A stretch of DNA of 64,000 nucleotides from Streptomyces termitum. Lineage in GTDB: Bacteria > Actinomycetota > Actinomycetes > Streptomycetales > Streptomycetaceae. Position numbers and translations under genes: made by a program. The stretch covers positions 62,001 to 126,000 of the forward strand of contig NZ_BMUL01000015.1 of the NCBI RefSeq assembly GCF_014650175.1, given 5' to 3'. Of the stretch, positions 51,396 to 60,126 are shown piece by piece (positions within the stretch are counted from its first letter, which is position 1; each line of letters opens with the position of its first letter). The notes under the pieces were generated by a model that had not been told where the DNA came from, did not search any database, and saw only the letters and a program-made list of their open reading frames with translations.

Positions 51396-52181
51396 ATGAG
51401 CGAAGTGTCAGCGTCCAAGGACCACGAGGACGCCCCCCGGTCCCAGGCGGACCTGGTCGTCCTGTCCGGAGTGAACAAGCACTTCGGCGCGCTGCACGTG
51501 CTGCAGGACATCGATCTCACGATCGGCCGTGGTGAAGTCGTCGTCGTCATCGGGCCCTCCGGGTCCGGCAAGTCGACGCTGTGCCGCACGATCAACCGCC
51601 TGGAGACCATCGACGAGGGCACGATCACGATCGACGGGAAGCCGCTGCCCGCGGAGGGCAGGGAACTGGCCCGGCTGCGGTCGGACGTCGGCATGGTCTT
51701 CCAGTCCTTCAACCTTTTCGCGCACAAGACGGTGCTCGAAAACGTGATGCTGGGTCAGATCAAGGTCCGGCGGACGGAGAAGAAGGCCGCGGAGACCAAG
51801 GCCCGCGCCCTGCTGGAGCGGGTGGGCGTGGCCGCGCAGGCCGAGAAGTACCCGGCGCAGCTCTCCGGCGGCCAGCAGCAGCGCGTGGCGATCGCCCGCG
51901 CGCTGGCGATGGGCCCGAAGGTGATGCTGTTCGACGAGCCCACCTCCGCGCTGGACCCCGAGATGATCAACGAGGTCCTGGAGGTCATGCAGCAGCTGGC
52001 CCGCGAGGGCATGACGATGGTCGTGGTGACGCACGAGATGGGCTTCGCCCGCTCGGCGGCCGACCGGGTCGTCTTCATGGCCGACGGCCGGATCATCGAG
52101 CAGGCCACCCCGGAGGAGTTCTTCAGCAACCCGCGCAGCGACCGGGCCAAGGACTTCCTCTCCAAGATCCTTCACCACTGA
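51396..52181 (+). CDS. gluA: Glutamate ABC transporter ATP-binding protein
   Basis: The 261-residue ATPase energises glutamate import. Walker A GPSGSGKST (about 53-61), signature LSGGQQQRVA, Walker B VMLFDEPTSALD and the H-loop VVVTHEMGF are all intact, and the spacing is that of polar amino acid importers. ATG 51396 follows AGAGG. The first 20 residues are a polar extension. The four genes gluABCD follow in order on the plus strand as one operon. Confidence 0.93.
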   Translation: MSEVSASKDHEDAPRSQADLVVLSGVNKHFGALHVLQDIDLTIGRGEVVVVIGPSGSGKSTLCRTINRLETIDEGTITIDGKPLPAEGRELARLRSDVGMVFQSFNLFAHKTVLENVMLGQIKVRRTEKKAAETKARALLERVGVAAQAEKYPAQLSGGQQQRVAIARALAMGPKVMLFDEPTSALDPEMINEVLEVMQQLAREGMTMVVVTHEMGFARSAADRVVFMADGRIIEQATPEEFFSNPRSDRAKDFLSKILHH

Positions 52182-52234
52182 GCGGGTCGACGACCCAGTC
52201 TTCGCAACTCACGCCTAACCAAGGGACGTTCACC

Positions 52235-53056
52235 ATGAAGCTTCGCAACGCCTCCGCGGCCGCCGCGGCCGCCGTCGTCCTCGCCCTGACCGCCACCGCC
52301 TGCGGCACCGGCACGGACTCCGGCAGCAACGGCGACAAGATCACCATCGGCATCAAGTTCGACCAGCCGGGTCTCGGCCTGAAGACCCCGGACGGCGCCT
52401 ACACGGGCTTCGACGTCGACGTCGCCAAGTACGTGGCCAAGGAGCTGGGCTTCTCCGAGGACAAGATCAACTGGAAGCAGGCCCCCTCGGCCGAGCGCGA
52501 GAACCTCATCAAGAACGGCGACGTGAAGTTCGTCGTCGCGAGCTACTCGATCAACGAGAAGCGCCTGAAGGAGGTCGACTTCGCCGGTCCGTACTTCCTG
52601 ACCCACCAGGACCTGCTGGTCCGCGCCGACGACGCCACGATCACCAAGGTCGAGGACCTCAACTCCAAGAAGCTCTGTTCGGTGACCGGCTCGACGTCCG
52701 CGCAGAACGTCAAGGACAAGCTGGCCCCGAAGGCCGACCTCCAGCAGCTCGGCGGCTACTCCGAGTGCCTCACCGGCCTGGAGAACAAGCGCGTCGACGC
52801 CCTCACCACCGACGCCTCCATCCTCGCGGGCTACGCCTCGCAGAAGGAGCACCAGGGCAAGTTCAAGCTCGCGGGCCTCTCCATGAGCGACGAGAACTAC
52901 GGCATCGGCATCAAGAAGGGCGACTCCGAGCTCAAGGGCAAGATCAACAAGGCCCTGGAGAAGATGGTGTCCGACGGCACCTGGGACAAGCTCGTCCAGC
53001 AGAACTTCGGCCCGTCCGGCTACAAGAACGAGCCCGCGCCGAAGATCGCGAACTGA
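52235..53056 (+). CDS. gluB: Glutamate-binding lipoprotein
   Basis: The 273-residue solute-binding protein has a lipoprotein signal (LALTATAC, Cys about 24) and a family 3 amino acid-binding fold (IGIKFDQPGLGLKTPDGAYT; GFDVDVAKYVAKELGF; SYSINEKRLKEVDFAGPY). It delivers glutamate to the GluCD permease. ATG 52235 follows AAGGGA. A 13-bp stem-loop in the gap before gluC probably allows more of this protein than of the permease. Confidence 0.93.
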   Translation: MKLRNASAAAAAAVVLALTATACGTGTDSGSNGDKITIGIKFDQPGLGLKTPDGAYTGFDVDVAKYVAKELGFSEDKINWKQAPSAERENLIKNGDVKFVVASYSINEKRLKEVDFAGPYFLTHQDLLVRADDATITKVEDLNSKKLCSVTGSTSAQNVKDKLAPKADLQQLGGYSECLTGLENKRVDALTTDASILAGYASQKEHQGKFKLAGLSMSDENYGIGIKKGDSELKGKINKALEKMVSDGTWDKLVQQNFGPSGYKNEPAPKIAN

Positions 53057-53116
53057 CCAACCTCCCGCGCGGGCCTCGGTGGAGCCCCAACCCACCCCCG
53101 CCCGCGACCGGGCCGT

Positions 53117-53149
53117 GACGGCCGCCGCCTCCGTACGGTGGCGGCCGTC
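53117..53149 (+). other. Stem-loop between gluB and gluC
   Basis: GACGGCCGCCGCC (53117-53129) pairs with 53137-53149 over 13 positions, one of them G-T, around a TCCGTAC loop. It lies in the 170-bp gluB-gluC gap. It may protect the gluAB part of the message or partly end transcription. Confidence 0.6.
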
Positions 53150-53226
53150 CGCCCGCCCTCCGGCCGCCGCGCACGCACCGGCCGGACGTCCGACCGACCG
53201 ACCACCAGGGGAGAGCGCGGGGCATC

Positions 53227-53901
53227 GTGTTCGACTTTCTTGATTCCGGGCAGTACGACCTGCTCGGTGCCTTCTGGGTGACGGCACAGCTCGCCCTCTA
53301 CTCGGCGATCGGCTCGCTGGTCTGGGGCACCGTCCTGACCGCCATGCGGGTCAGCCCGGTCCCTCTGATGCGCGGCTTCGGCACCGCGTACGTCAACGTC
53401 GTCCGCAACACTCCGCTGACGGTCGTCATCGTGGCCTGCTCCTTCGTCCTGGACCAGACCCTCGCCATCACCCTCGGCGGTGAGGACTTCAAGGAGACCG
53501 GGTTCCGGCTGGCCGTGCTCGGCCTCACCGCGTACACCGGCACCTTCGTCTGCGAGGCGCTGCGCTCGGGCATCAACACGGTCCCGGCCGGCCAGGCCGA
53601 GGCGGCCCGCGCGCTCGGCATGAGCTTCACGCAGGTGCTCACGGCGATCGTGCTGCCGCAGGCGTTCCGCGCGGCGGTCACCCCGCTCGCCAACGTGATC
53701 ATCGCCCTCACCAAGAACACCACGGTGGCGGCGGCGATCGGCGCCGCCGAGGCGGCCCTGCTGATGCGGGAGATGATCGAGAACGAGGCCCAGGCCCTCT
53801 TCACGGTCTTCGCCCTCTTCGCCTTCGGCTTCATAGTCCTCACCCTCCCCACCGGCCTGATCCTGGGCTGGGCGGCCAAGCGACTGGCGGTGAAGCGATG
53901 A
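53227..53901 (+). CDS. gluC: Glutamate ABC transporter permease GluC
   Basis: The 224-residue inner-membrane permease has about five hydrophobic segments and the EAA loop that docks the ATPase (INTVPAGQAEAARALGMS, about 118-135). GTG 53227 is the only supported start, MFDFLDSGQYDLLG. It overlaps gluD by four bases (ATGA), so the two permease subunits are translationally coupled and should be made in equal amounts. Confidence 0.92.
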   Translation: MFDFLDSGQYDLLGAFWVTAQLALYSAIGSLVWGTVLTAMRVSPVPLMRGFGTAYVNVVRNTPLTVVIVACSFVLDQTLAITLGGEDFKETGFRLAVLGLTAYTGTFVCEALRSGINTVPAGQAEAARALGMSFTQVLTAIVLPQAFRAAVTPLANVIIALTKNTTVAAAIGAAEAALLMREMIENEAQALFTVFALFAFGFIVLTLPTGLILGWAAKRLAVKR

Positions 53902-54770
53902 GCTCCGTCCTCTACGACGTCCCCGGCCCCAAGGCCCGACTCCGCAACGTCGTCTACACGATCGTCTTCCTCGCCGTCCTCGGCCTGGTGGCCTTCTGGG
54001 TGCTCTCCGCCCTGGCCGACAAGAACCAGCTCTCGGCCGACAAGTGGAGCCCGTTCGCCACCGACTCCCGGGTGTGGACGACCTACCTGCTGCCCGGTCT
54101 CGTCGAGACCCTGAAGGCCGCCGCCCTCTCCATCCTCATCGCGCTGCCGCTCGGCGCGGCCCTGGGCATCGGCCGGCTCTCCGACCACCGCTGGGTGCGG
54201 GTCCCGGTCGGCGCGGTCGTCGAGTTCTTCCGCGCCATCCCCGTGCTGCTGCTGATGATGTTCTCCAGCGCCGTCTACGCGGCCTACACGCCCATCAGCT
54301 CCGACTTCCGCCCCCTGTACGCGGTCGTCACCGGCCTGGTGCTCTACAACGCCTCCGTCATCGCCGAGGTCGTCCGCGCCGGTGTCCTCTCGCTCCCCCG
54401 GGGCCAGGGCGACGCGGCCGTGGCGCTCGGCATGCGCAAGGGCCAGACCATGCTGTACGTGCTGCTGCCGCAGGCCGTCACGGTCATGCTGCCCGCCCTG
54501 GTCAGCCAGCTCGTCGTCATCGTGAAGGACACCGCGCTCGGCGGCGCCATGCTCGGCTTCGGCGAACTGCTCAGCCAGAACCGGCAGATCACCGCCAACT
54601 ACGGCGCCAACACGATCGCCACCTTCACGGTCATCGCCCTGATCTACATCGTGATCAACGCGCTCCTCACCCGTCTCGCCGCCCTCCTGGAGAAGCGGCT
54701 GCGGCAGGGCCGCAAGTCCGCCGCGACGAAGACCGTCGTCGTCCCCGTGGTCGACGTCGGCAGCGCCTGA
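53898..54770 (+). CDS. gluD: Glutamate ABC transporter permease GluD
   Basis: The 290-residue permease subunit has a longer N-terminus than GluC, with a first segment at about 20-40. About five more hydrophobic segments follow. The EAA loop reads VLSLPRGQGDAAVALGMRKG (about 164-183). ATG 53898 overlaps the gluC stop. A compound stem-loop after the stop (54787-54838) ends the operon. Confidence 0.92.
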   Translation: MSSVLYDVPGPKARLRNVVYTIVFLAVLGLVAFWVLSALADKNQLSADKWSPFATDSRVWTTYLLPGLVETLKAAALSILIALPLGAALGIGRLSDHRWVRVPVGAVVEFFRAIPVLLLMMFSSAVYAAYTPISSDFRPLYAVVTGLVLYNASVIAEVVRAGVLSLPRGQGDAAVALGMRKGQTMLYVLLPQAVTVMLPALVSQLVVIVKDTALGGAMLGFGELLSQNRQITANYGANTIATFTVIALIYIVINALLTRLAALLEKRLRQGRKSAATKTVVVPVVDVGSA

Positions 54771-54786
54771 CGCCCCGACGAGTTCC

Positions 54787-54838
54787 GGCCCCGTCGCCGG
54801 CACCGGAGCCCCCGGCTCCGGGAGCCCGCGGCGGGGCC
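54787..54838 (+). terminator. Terminator of gluABCD
   Basis: An inner stem CCGGAGCC / GGCTCCGG (54803-54821) is nested in an outer GGCCCCG / CGGGGCC (54787-54793 with 54832-54838). It starts 17 bases after the gluD stop. Confidence 0.65.
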
Positions 54839-55037
54839 GGCGGTTCCGGTGGGGCCCGAAGGGGCCGCCGGGGCGCCCGGGACCGCCTCCGGGCGGGCAC
54901 CGCCCGCCCCACGTCCACCAGGTCACTTGACGCAAAACACCCTGACTGGGTTGCATACGGTCTGTGATCAAGCACCGGGCTCGTGCCACACTCTGCTGTG
55001 CTGCCCCCATGACTTTCCGGCCTTTTGGAGCCGCGCC

Positions 55038-56924
55038 GTGGACCCGGTGATCATCGTGGGCGCGGGGCCTGTCGGCCTCGCGCTCTCCCTCGCGCTCGCC
55101 GCGCAGGGCGTGCCCAGCGTCGTCCTCGACGAGACCTCCGGCAAGGAGGAGCCGCGCCCGGCGCGGAGCGTCGTGCTGCGCGCCGACATGGCCGCGCTGG
55201 TCGAGCGGCTGGGCTGTGCCACCGTCCGCGACGAGGGGCTGCGCTGGGTCGGCTGGCGCGGCACCCGGGGCCGGCGGCCCACCCGCCAGGTCGCCTTCGG
55301 CCTGGGGCTCGGCGGCACCGAGGAGTGGTCCGAGGACCCGGCGGAGCCCGCCGTCCCGGCCGCTCCGCTGCACATTCCGCAGCACGCCCTGGCGCGCGGG
55401 CTGCGCGACGCCATCGCCCGCGAACCGCTCGTCCGGCTGGTCACGGACGCCCGCCTCGACACCGTCGAGCAGGATCGCACCGGCGTCACCGCGCACACCC
55501 GCGGCCCGGCCGGCACCTGGTGGCGGGGCAGCCACCTGGTCGGCTGCGACGGCGCCCGCTCGACCGTGCGCAAGCTGCTCGGCGTCCGCTTCCCGGGCCG
55601 CACGGCCGTCGAGCGGCACGCGGTCGCCGCGCTGCGCACCGAACTCCCCTGGCCCGGCGAGTCCCTGCTGCACCGCCAGCCGCCGTGGCGCGGGGTCGGC
55701 GAGGAGGTCACCGCCCGGCCGCTGCCCGACGGGGTGTGGCGGATCGACTGGCTGCTGCCGCCGCGCGGCGACCTGGTCACCCCGGACGCGCTGGTGACCC
55801 GGATCCGCGAGACGCTGGCCGGCTGGTGCGAGGGCACCACTCCCCCGTACGAGCTCCTCGACACCGGCGTCCACACCCTGCACCACCGGCTCGCCCGCCG
55901 CTGGCGCGTGGAGCGGGTGCTGCTCGCCGGGGAGGCGGCCCACCTGCTCGGCGCGGTCGGCACCCAGGGCCTCGACGAGGGGCTGCGGGACGTCGACAAC
56001 CTCTCCTGGAAGCTCGGCCTGGTCTGGCACCGGGCCGCCCCCGACACACTGCTCGACAGCTACCAGAGCGAGCGCCGGACGGCCGTCGCCGCCCGGCTGC
56101 GCGCCGCCGACCAGGCGCTTCCGGTGCTGCGGGGCGGCGGGGGGCTGCGCACCTACCTGCCGGGCGTGACGCGCGCCCACGACGCGCTGCTGGCCGACGG
56201 GCACCTGGGCCGGGGCCCGCTGGGCGCCTCGCCCGCCCATCCGCACTCGCCGCTGGCGGCGCCCTTCACCGAGGGGATGATCCCGGTGGGCACGCCGCTG
56301 GGCGCCCCCGTCGAGGACGTCCGGGTGACGGCCCCCGACGACACGACGGTACGGCTCCGGGACCGGCTCGGGCAGGCCCGGTTCCTGGTGCTCCTGGTCG
56401 CCCCCGGCACCGGGGTCTGGGAGCGCCGCCACTGGCGGACGGCCGGTCTGATGCCCCGCCTGGAGGAGGCCGTGGAGGCCCTGCCGGTGGCCTCGGAGGT
56501 GCTGGTCACCGACGCCTACCCGGGCGCCCCCGCCCACGCCGTCCTGCTGGTACGGCCGGACGGCCACCTGGTCGCCGCCTTCGCCGGGGTACGGCCCGAG
56601 GAGCTCCACGCGGCGGCGGACGCCGCCCGCGGCAGCGCCCCGGCCGAGGACGGCGCCGAGGATTCCGACGGGGACTCCGGCGGGGACTCCGGCGGGGACG
56701 AGGACAAGACCCAGGGCAAGGCCGAGAGCAAGGACAAGCGCGAGGCGAAGGCACGGAAGCGGGAGAAGAAGGAGCAGGGGCAGGAGCGGGAGCAGGGGGA
56801 CGCGCGCGGGGGCGAGGAGGGCCGCCGGGCCCGCGAGGCGGGACATGAGCGGCCCGTCCCGGCCGAGGTCCCGGCCCCGGCCGAGGCGGTCGCGGGGCAC
56901 GACCGGACCGCGGACGTGCATTGA
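55038..56924 (+). CDS. FAD-dependent monooxygenase with charged C-terminal tail
   Basis: The 628-residue protein is a group A flavoprotein hydroxylase of the phenol or pentachlorophenol monooxygenase type. The FAD-binding motif is VIIVGAGPVGLALSLALA (about 4-21). GCDGARSTVRKLLG is the second nucleotide motif and LLAGEAAHLLGAVGTQGLDEG the third. It has a C-terminal thioredoxin-like region (about 420-525). The last 100 residues are almost only charged and Gly residues, with an Asp/Gly repeat followed by a Lys/Glu-rich helix. GTG 55038 follows TTGGAG. The substrate is unknown. It is followed by the sulfur genes, but the cysteine leader peptide starts a separate unit. Confidence 0.87.
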   Translation: MDPVIIVGAGPVGLALSLALAAQGVPSVVLDETSGKEEPRPARSVVLRADMAALVERLGCATVRDEGLRWVGWRGTRGRRPTRQVAFGLGLGGTEEWSEDPAEPAVPAAPLHIPQHALARGLRDAIAREPLVRLVTDARLDTVEQDRTGVTAHTRGPAGTWWRGSHLVGCDGARSTVRKLLGVRFPGRTAVERHAVAALRTELPWPGESLLHRQPPWRGVGEEVTARPLPDGVWRIDWLLPPRGDLVTPDALVTRIRETLAGWCEGTTPPYELLDTGVHTLHHRLARRWRVERVLLAGEAAHLLGAVGTQGLDEGLRDVDNLSWKLGLVWHRAAPDTLLDSYQSERRTAVAARLRAADQALPVLRGGGGLRTYLPGVTRAHDALLADGHLGRGPLGASPAHPHSPLAAPFTEGMIPVGTPLGAPVEDVRVTAPDDTTVRLRDRLGQARFLVLLVAPGTGVWERRHWRTAGLMPRLEEAVEALPVASEVLVTDAYPGAPAHAVLLVRPDGHLVAAFAGVRPEELHAAADAARGSAPAEDGAEDSDGDSGGDSGGDEDKTQGKAESKDKREAKARKREKKEQGQEREQGDARGGEEGRRAREAGHERPVPAEVPAPAEAVAGHDRTADVH

Positions 56925-56995
56925 TTCGCGCGGGCGCGCGTGGTGTACTCCGAAGCGTGACCGACACCGATGTGCGCCTGTGGCGGAGGGTCCAT

Positions 56996-57043
56996 ATGGA
57001 CCTGATCCGCTATGCGGGCTGCGTGTGTCGCCCGTCCCGCTGA
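56996..57043 (+). CDS. Cysteine-codon leader peptide
   Basis: This short open frame encodes MDLIRYAGCVCRPSR (15 residues). GGAGGG lies eight bases upstream of the ATG. Other in-frame starts (56957, 56972) would give 28 or 23 residues. The Cys-Val-Cys near the end matches the leader peptides seen in front of sulfur genes in actinobacteria. Ribosome pausing at the two Cys codons under cysteine shortage is the known principle. It lies 135 bp before cysteine dioxygenase, with a 10-bp long-range complementarity between (57062-57071 and 57144-57153). Confidence 0.75.
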   Translation: MDLIRYAGCVCRPSR

Positions 57044-57061
57044 ACTCGCTCCCCTTTCCCC

Positions 57062-57153
57062 CGCGCGCCCCTCCCGGTCCCGGACGTCCGTCCGGCACGC
57101 CTGCGGTGCCCCCTTTCCGGGCCCTCCGCCGGTCTCGTTCCCCGGGGCGCGCG
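57062..57153 (+). promoter_or_regulatory. Possible attenuator structure between the leader and cysteine dioxygenase
   Basis: CGCGCGCCCC (57062-57071) is fully complementary to GGGGCGCGCG (57144-57153). The right arm ends 25 bases before the GTG of cysteine dioxygenase. Between them is a smaller palindrome, CGGACGTCCG. Folding and switching are inferred. Confidence 0.45.
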
Positions 57154-57178
57154 TCCCGGCGATTCCAGGACGGTCCCC

Positions 57179-57808
57179 GTGCCCGCGTCTTCTGTCGTTC
57201 CCTCGTCCGCGTCATCCCTTTCCCCCTCCCCCGTTCCTTCCTCCGCCGTCCCCGTCCCCGCCCCCGTGCCCTCCGCCGCCGTGCCCTCCGCCGCCGGCTC
57301 CCGGCCGGCCTCCGGGCCGCCGACGGCGGCCGAGCTGCTCGACTTCGTCCGGCGCACCGCCGCCGACCGTGCCCTCGTCGACTCCCTGCCGCTGGATCCG
57401 GAGGGCCGCACCTGGGTGCGGCTCGACGGTCCCGGCGGCAGTGAGGCGTGGCTGATCGGCTGGCCGCCCGGCACGGGCACCGGCTGGCACGACCACGCCG
57501 ACTCCTTCGGCGCCTTCGCCACCGCGCGCGGCGACCTGACCGAGCACGCGCTCGCCGTCCGCCTCCCGGCGGGCGGCTGGAAGACCCTGGAGCTGGCCGA
57601 CGGCCTCGACCGCTCCCGGCGGCTCGGCGCGGGCGACGGCCGCGCCTTCGGCCGGGACCATGTCCACGAGGTACTGAACCCCTCCCCGGACACCCACGCG
57701 GTGTCGGTGCACGCCTACTACCCGCCGCTCCCGCTGATCCGGCGCTTCAGCCGGACCGGCCCGGTGCTCCGCCTGGAGCAGGTCGAGCGCCCGGAGGACT
57801 GGCAGTGA
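57179..57808 (+). CDS. Cysteine dioxygenase family protein
   Basis: The 209-residue cupin oxidises cysteine to cysteine sulfinate in the family's typical case. The iron-binding His residues are in GWHDHADSFGAF (about 102-113) and near HVHEVLN (about 160). ARGDLTEHALAV is also family-typical. The first 45 residues are a Ser/Pro/Val-rich tail. GTG 57179 follows AGGACGG. It overlaps the rhodanese gene by four bases and is preceded by a Cys leader peptide, so it most likely belongs to cysteine breakdown or taurine-type sulfur use. Confidence 0.88.
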   Translation: MPASSVVPSSASSLSPSPVPSSAVPVPAPVPSAAVPSAAGSRPASGPPTAAELLDFVRRTAADRALVDSLPLDPEGRTWVRLDGPGGSEAWLIGWPPGTGTGWHDHADSFGAFATARGDLTEHALAVRLPAGGWKTLELADGLDRSRRLGAGDGRAFGRDHVHEVLNPSPDTHAVSVHAYYPPLPLIRRFSRTGPVLRLEQVERPEDWQ

Positions 57809-58248
57809 GCGGCGAGCGCGTCGGCATCGACGACCTCCTGGAACGGGTCCGCTCCGGTCTCGACCGGGTCGACGCCCGGACGGCGTACGAGGAGTACCGG
57901 GCGGGCGGCACGCTCCTGGTCGACACCCGGTACGCGGCCCTGCGCGAGCGGGACGGGCTGGTCCCGGGCGCGCTGGTCGTGGAGCGGAACGAGCTGGAGT
58001 GGCGGCTCGATCCGCTGGGCAGCCACCGGGCCCCGCAGGCGACCGGCCACGACCTGCGGGTGGTGGTGTTCTGCGACGAGGGGTACGCCTCCTCGCTGGC
58101 GGCGGAGTCCCTGCGGCGGCTGGGACTGCACCGCGCGACGGACCTGATCGGCGGGTTCCAGGCGTGGAAGGCGGCGGGCCTCCCCGTCCTGGTCCCCACC
58201 AGGAGCGCGCCGCACCGCCGCGCCCCCTCCCGCCGGCACCTGGCCTGA
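57805..58248 (+). CDS. Rhodanese-like sulfurtransferase
   Basis: The 147-residue protein is a single-domain rhodanese. The active-site Cys is in VVVFCDEGYASSLAAESL (about 85-102), and LLVDTRY (about 35) and GGFQAWKAAGLP (about 117-128) are the usual flanks. Its GTG overlaps the stop of the cysteine dioxygenase gene (GTGA) and GGAGG is well placed, so the two are coupled. It would handle sulfane sulfur or sulfite made from cysteine. The tail is Arg-rich. Confidence 0.9.
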   Translation: MSGERVGIDDLLERVRSGLDRVDARTAYEEYRAGGTLLVDTRYAALRERDGLVPGALVVERNELEWRLDPLGSHRAPQATGHDLRVVVFCDEGYASSLAAESLRRLGLHRATDLIGGFQAWKAAGLPVLVPTRSAPHRRAPSRRHLA

Positions 58249-58332
58249 CCGGCACGGGCCGTCCGGCCGGCCCGCGGCGTCAGACCGGCGGGGTCGCCGG
58301 CCCGGCGGTTCCCCGACGGCCCGGGGCGGTGC

Positions 58333-58899
58333 TCAGTAGCCCTCCTCCAGGCCGTCGGTGGACTCGCCCTCCTCCTCCAGGGCCCGGCGGACGACTCTCA
58401 GCGCCATGCCCTCCGGGTATCCCTTGCGGGCGAGCATGCCGGCGAGGCGTCTGAGCCTGCGGTTGCGGTCGAGGCCGCGGGTGGAGCGGAGCTTGCGCTC
58501 GACCAGTTCGCGGGCGGTGGCCTCCTCCCGCTCGGAGTCGAGCTGCCCGACGGCCTCCTGGACGAGGCCGGGGTCGACGCCCTTGGTGCGCAGCTCGCGG
58601 GCGAGGGCCCGGCGGGCGAGGCCCCGCCCGTGGTGCCGGGACTCCACCCAGGCGCCCGCGAAGGCGGCGTCGTCGATGAGGCCGACGTCCTCGAAGCGGG
58701 CGAGGACCTCCTCGGCGACGTCGTCGGGGATCTCCCGCTTGCGCAGGGCGTCGGCCAGCTGCTTGCGCGTGCGGGGGGTTCCGGTGAGCAGGCGCAGGCA
58801 GATCGCCCGCGCCCGCTCGGCCGGATCCTGGGGTGACGGCTCCTTCCCGGCCCTCGACGGGTCGGAGCCGTCACCCGGCCATGCGGCGCGACGGGTCAC
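58333..58899 (-). CDS. recX: Regulatory protein RecX
   Basis: The 188-residue protein inhibits RecA filaments. Three-helix repeats typical of the family are seen (ARAICLRLLTGTPRTRKQLAD; VLARFEDVGLIDDAAFAGAW; GLARRALARELRTKGVD is the middle one). GTG 58899 starts four bases after the recA stop. A frame continues to 59175 inside recA but is not supported. The co-directional, nearly overlapping pair is the normal Streptomyces layout, and expression should follow recA. Confidence 0.93.
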   Translation of the reverse strand: MTRRAAWPGDGSDPSRAGKEPSPQDPAERARAICLRLLTGTPRTRKQLADALRKREIPDDVAEEVLARFEDVGLIDDAAFAGAWVESRHHGRGLARRALARELRTKGVDPGLVQEAVGQLDSEREEATARELVERKLRSTRGLDRNRRLRRLAGMLARKGYPEGMALRVVRRALEEEGESTDGLEEGY

Positions 58900-58903
58900 C
58901 GTG

Positions 58904-60037
58904 TCAGCTCTTGGCCGCGGTGGCCCTGGTCGCCTTGGCGGTCTTGGCCGCCGTGGCGGGGGCGGCCTTCGCGTCGTCCGCGCCGGCCGCGTCCGCCGGG
59001 GCCTCCGCGTCGGTGCCCGGCTCGGCCTTCGCGGCCTCGGGGCGGACGCCGACGCCCAGCTTCTCCTTGATCTTCCGCTCGATCTCGTTGGCGAGGTCGG
59101 GGTTGTCCTTGAGGAAGTTGCGGGCGTTCTCCTTGCCCTGGCCGAGCTGGTCGCCCTCGTACGTGTACCAGGCACCGGCCTTGCGAACGAAGCCGTGCTC
59201 CACGCCCATGTCGATCAGGCCGCCCTCGCGGCTGATCCCCTGGCCGTAGAGGATGTCGAACTCGGCCTGCTTGAACGGCGGCGCGACCTTGTTCTTCACG
59301 ACCTTGCAGCGGGTGCGGTTGCCGACCGCCTCGGTGCCGTCCTTGAGGGTCTCGATGCGGCGGATGTCGATGCGCACCGAGGCGTAGAACTTGAGCGCGC
59401 GGCCACCGGTCGTGGTCTCCGGCGAGCCGAACATCACGCCGATCTTCTCGCGGAGCTGGTTGATGAAGATCGCGGTGGTCTTGGACTGGTTGAGGGCGCT
59501 GGTGATCTTCCGGAGGGCCTGGCTCATCAGACGGGCCTGGAGACCCACGTGGGAGTCGCCCATCTCGCCCTCGATCTCCGCGCGCGGGACGAGCGCGGCG
59601 ACGGAGTCGATGACGATGAGGTCGAGGGCGCCGGAGCGGACCAGCATGTCGACGATCTCAAGGGCCTGCTCGCCGTTGTCCGGCTGGGACAGGATGAGGT
59701 TGTCGATGTCGACGCCCAGCTTGCGGGCGTACTCGGGGTCGAGGGCGTGCTCGGCGTCGACGAAGGCGACCTGGCCGCCGGCCTTCTGCGCGTTGGCCAC
59801 GGCGTGCAGGGTCAGGGTCGTCTTGCCGGAGGACTCCGGGCCGTAGATCTCCACGACACGGCCGCGCGGCAGGCCGCCGACGCCCAGGGCGACGTCGAGG
59901 GCGGTCGATCCGGTGGGGATCACCTCGATCGGCTCCTGGGTACGGTCGCCCATGCGCATCACGGCGCCCTTGCCGAATTGGCGTTCAATCTGTGCGAGCG
60001 CGGCGTCGAGCGCCTTCTCGCGGTCGGTTCCTGCCAT
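58904..60037 (-). CDS. recA: Recombinase RecA
   Basis: The 377-residue protein drives homologous pairing and LexA self-cleavage. Walker A GPESSGKTT (about 67-75), VIDSVAALVPRAEIEGEMGD with Walker B, and the loop MGDSHVGLQARLMSQALRK are canonical. The C-terminal 50 residues form an Ala/Lys/Asp-rich tail as in other Streptomyces. ATG 60037 gives the usual start MAGTDREKALD. Upstream lie an SOS-box-like site (60179-60190) and two TTGTCCACA-type 9-mers. Confidence 0.97.
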   Translation of the reverse strand: MAGTDREKALDAALAQIERQFGKGAVMRMGDRTQEPIEVIPTGSTALDVALGVGGLPRGRVVEIYGPESSGKTTLTLHAVANAQKAGGQVAFVDAEHALDPEYARKLGVDIDNLILSQPDNGEQALEIVDMLVRSGALDLIVIDSVAALVPRAEIEGEMGDSHVGLQARLMSQALRKITSALNQSKTTAIFINQLREKIGVMFGSPETTTGGRALKFYASVRIDIRRIETLKDGTEAVGNRTRCKVVKNKVAPPFKQAEFDILYGQGISREGGLIDMGVEHGFVRKAGAWYTYEGDQLGQGKENARNFLKDNPDLANEIERKIKEKLGVGVRPEAAKAEPGTDAEAPADAAGADDAKAAPATAAKTAKATRATAAKS

Positions 60038-60126
60038 GGGTTCCACCCGGGGTGTCTGAGTCGATCGCTTCATGTGAAAGACGCTAACCCCTGCCACTGA
60101 CAACGGGCCCTCGCGTCTCTCCGACC

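Noticed and set aside
53298..57215. 1305-codon open frame on the minus strand
   Set aside because: It is antisense to gluCD and the monooxygenase, with no recognisable domain.
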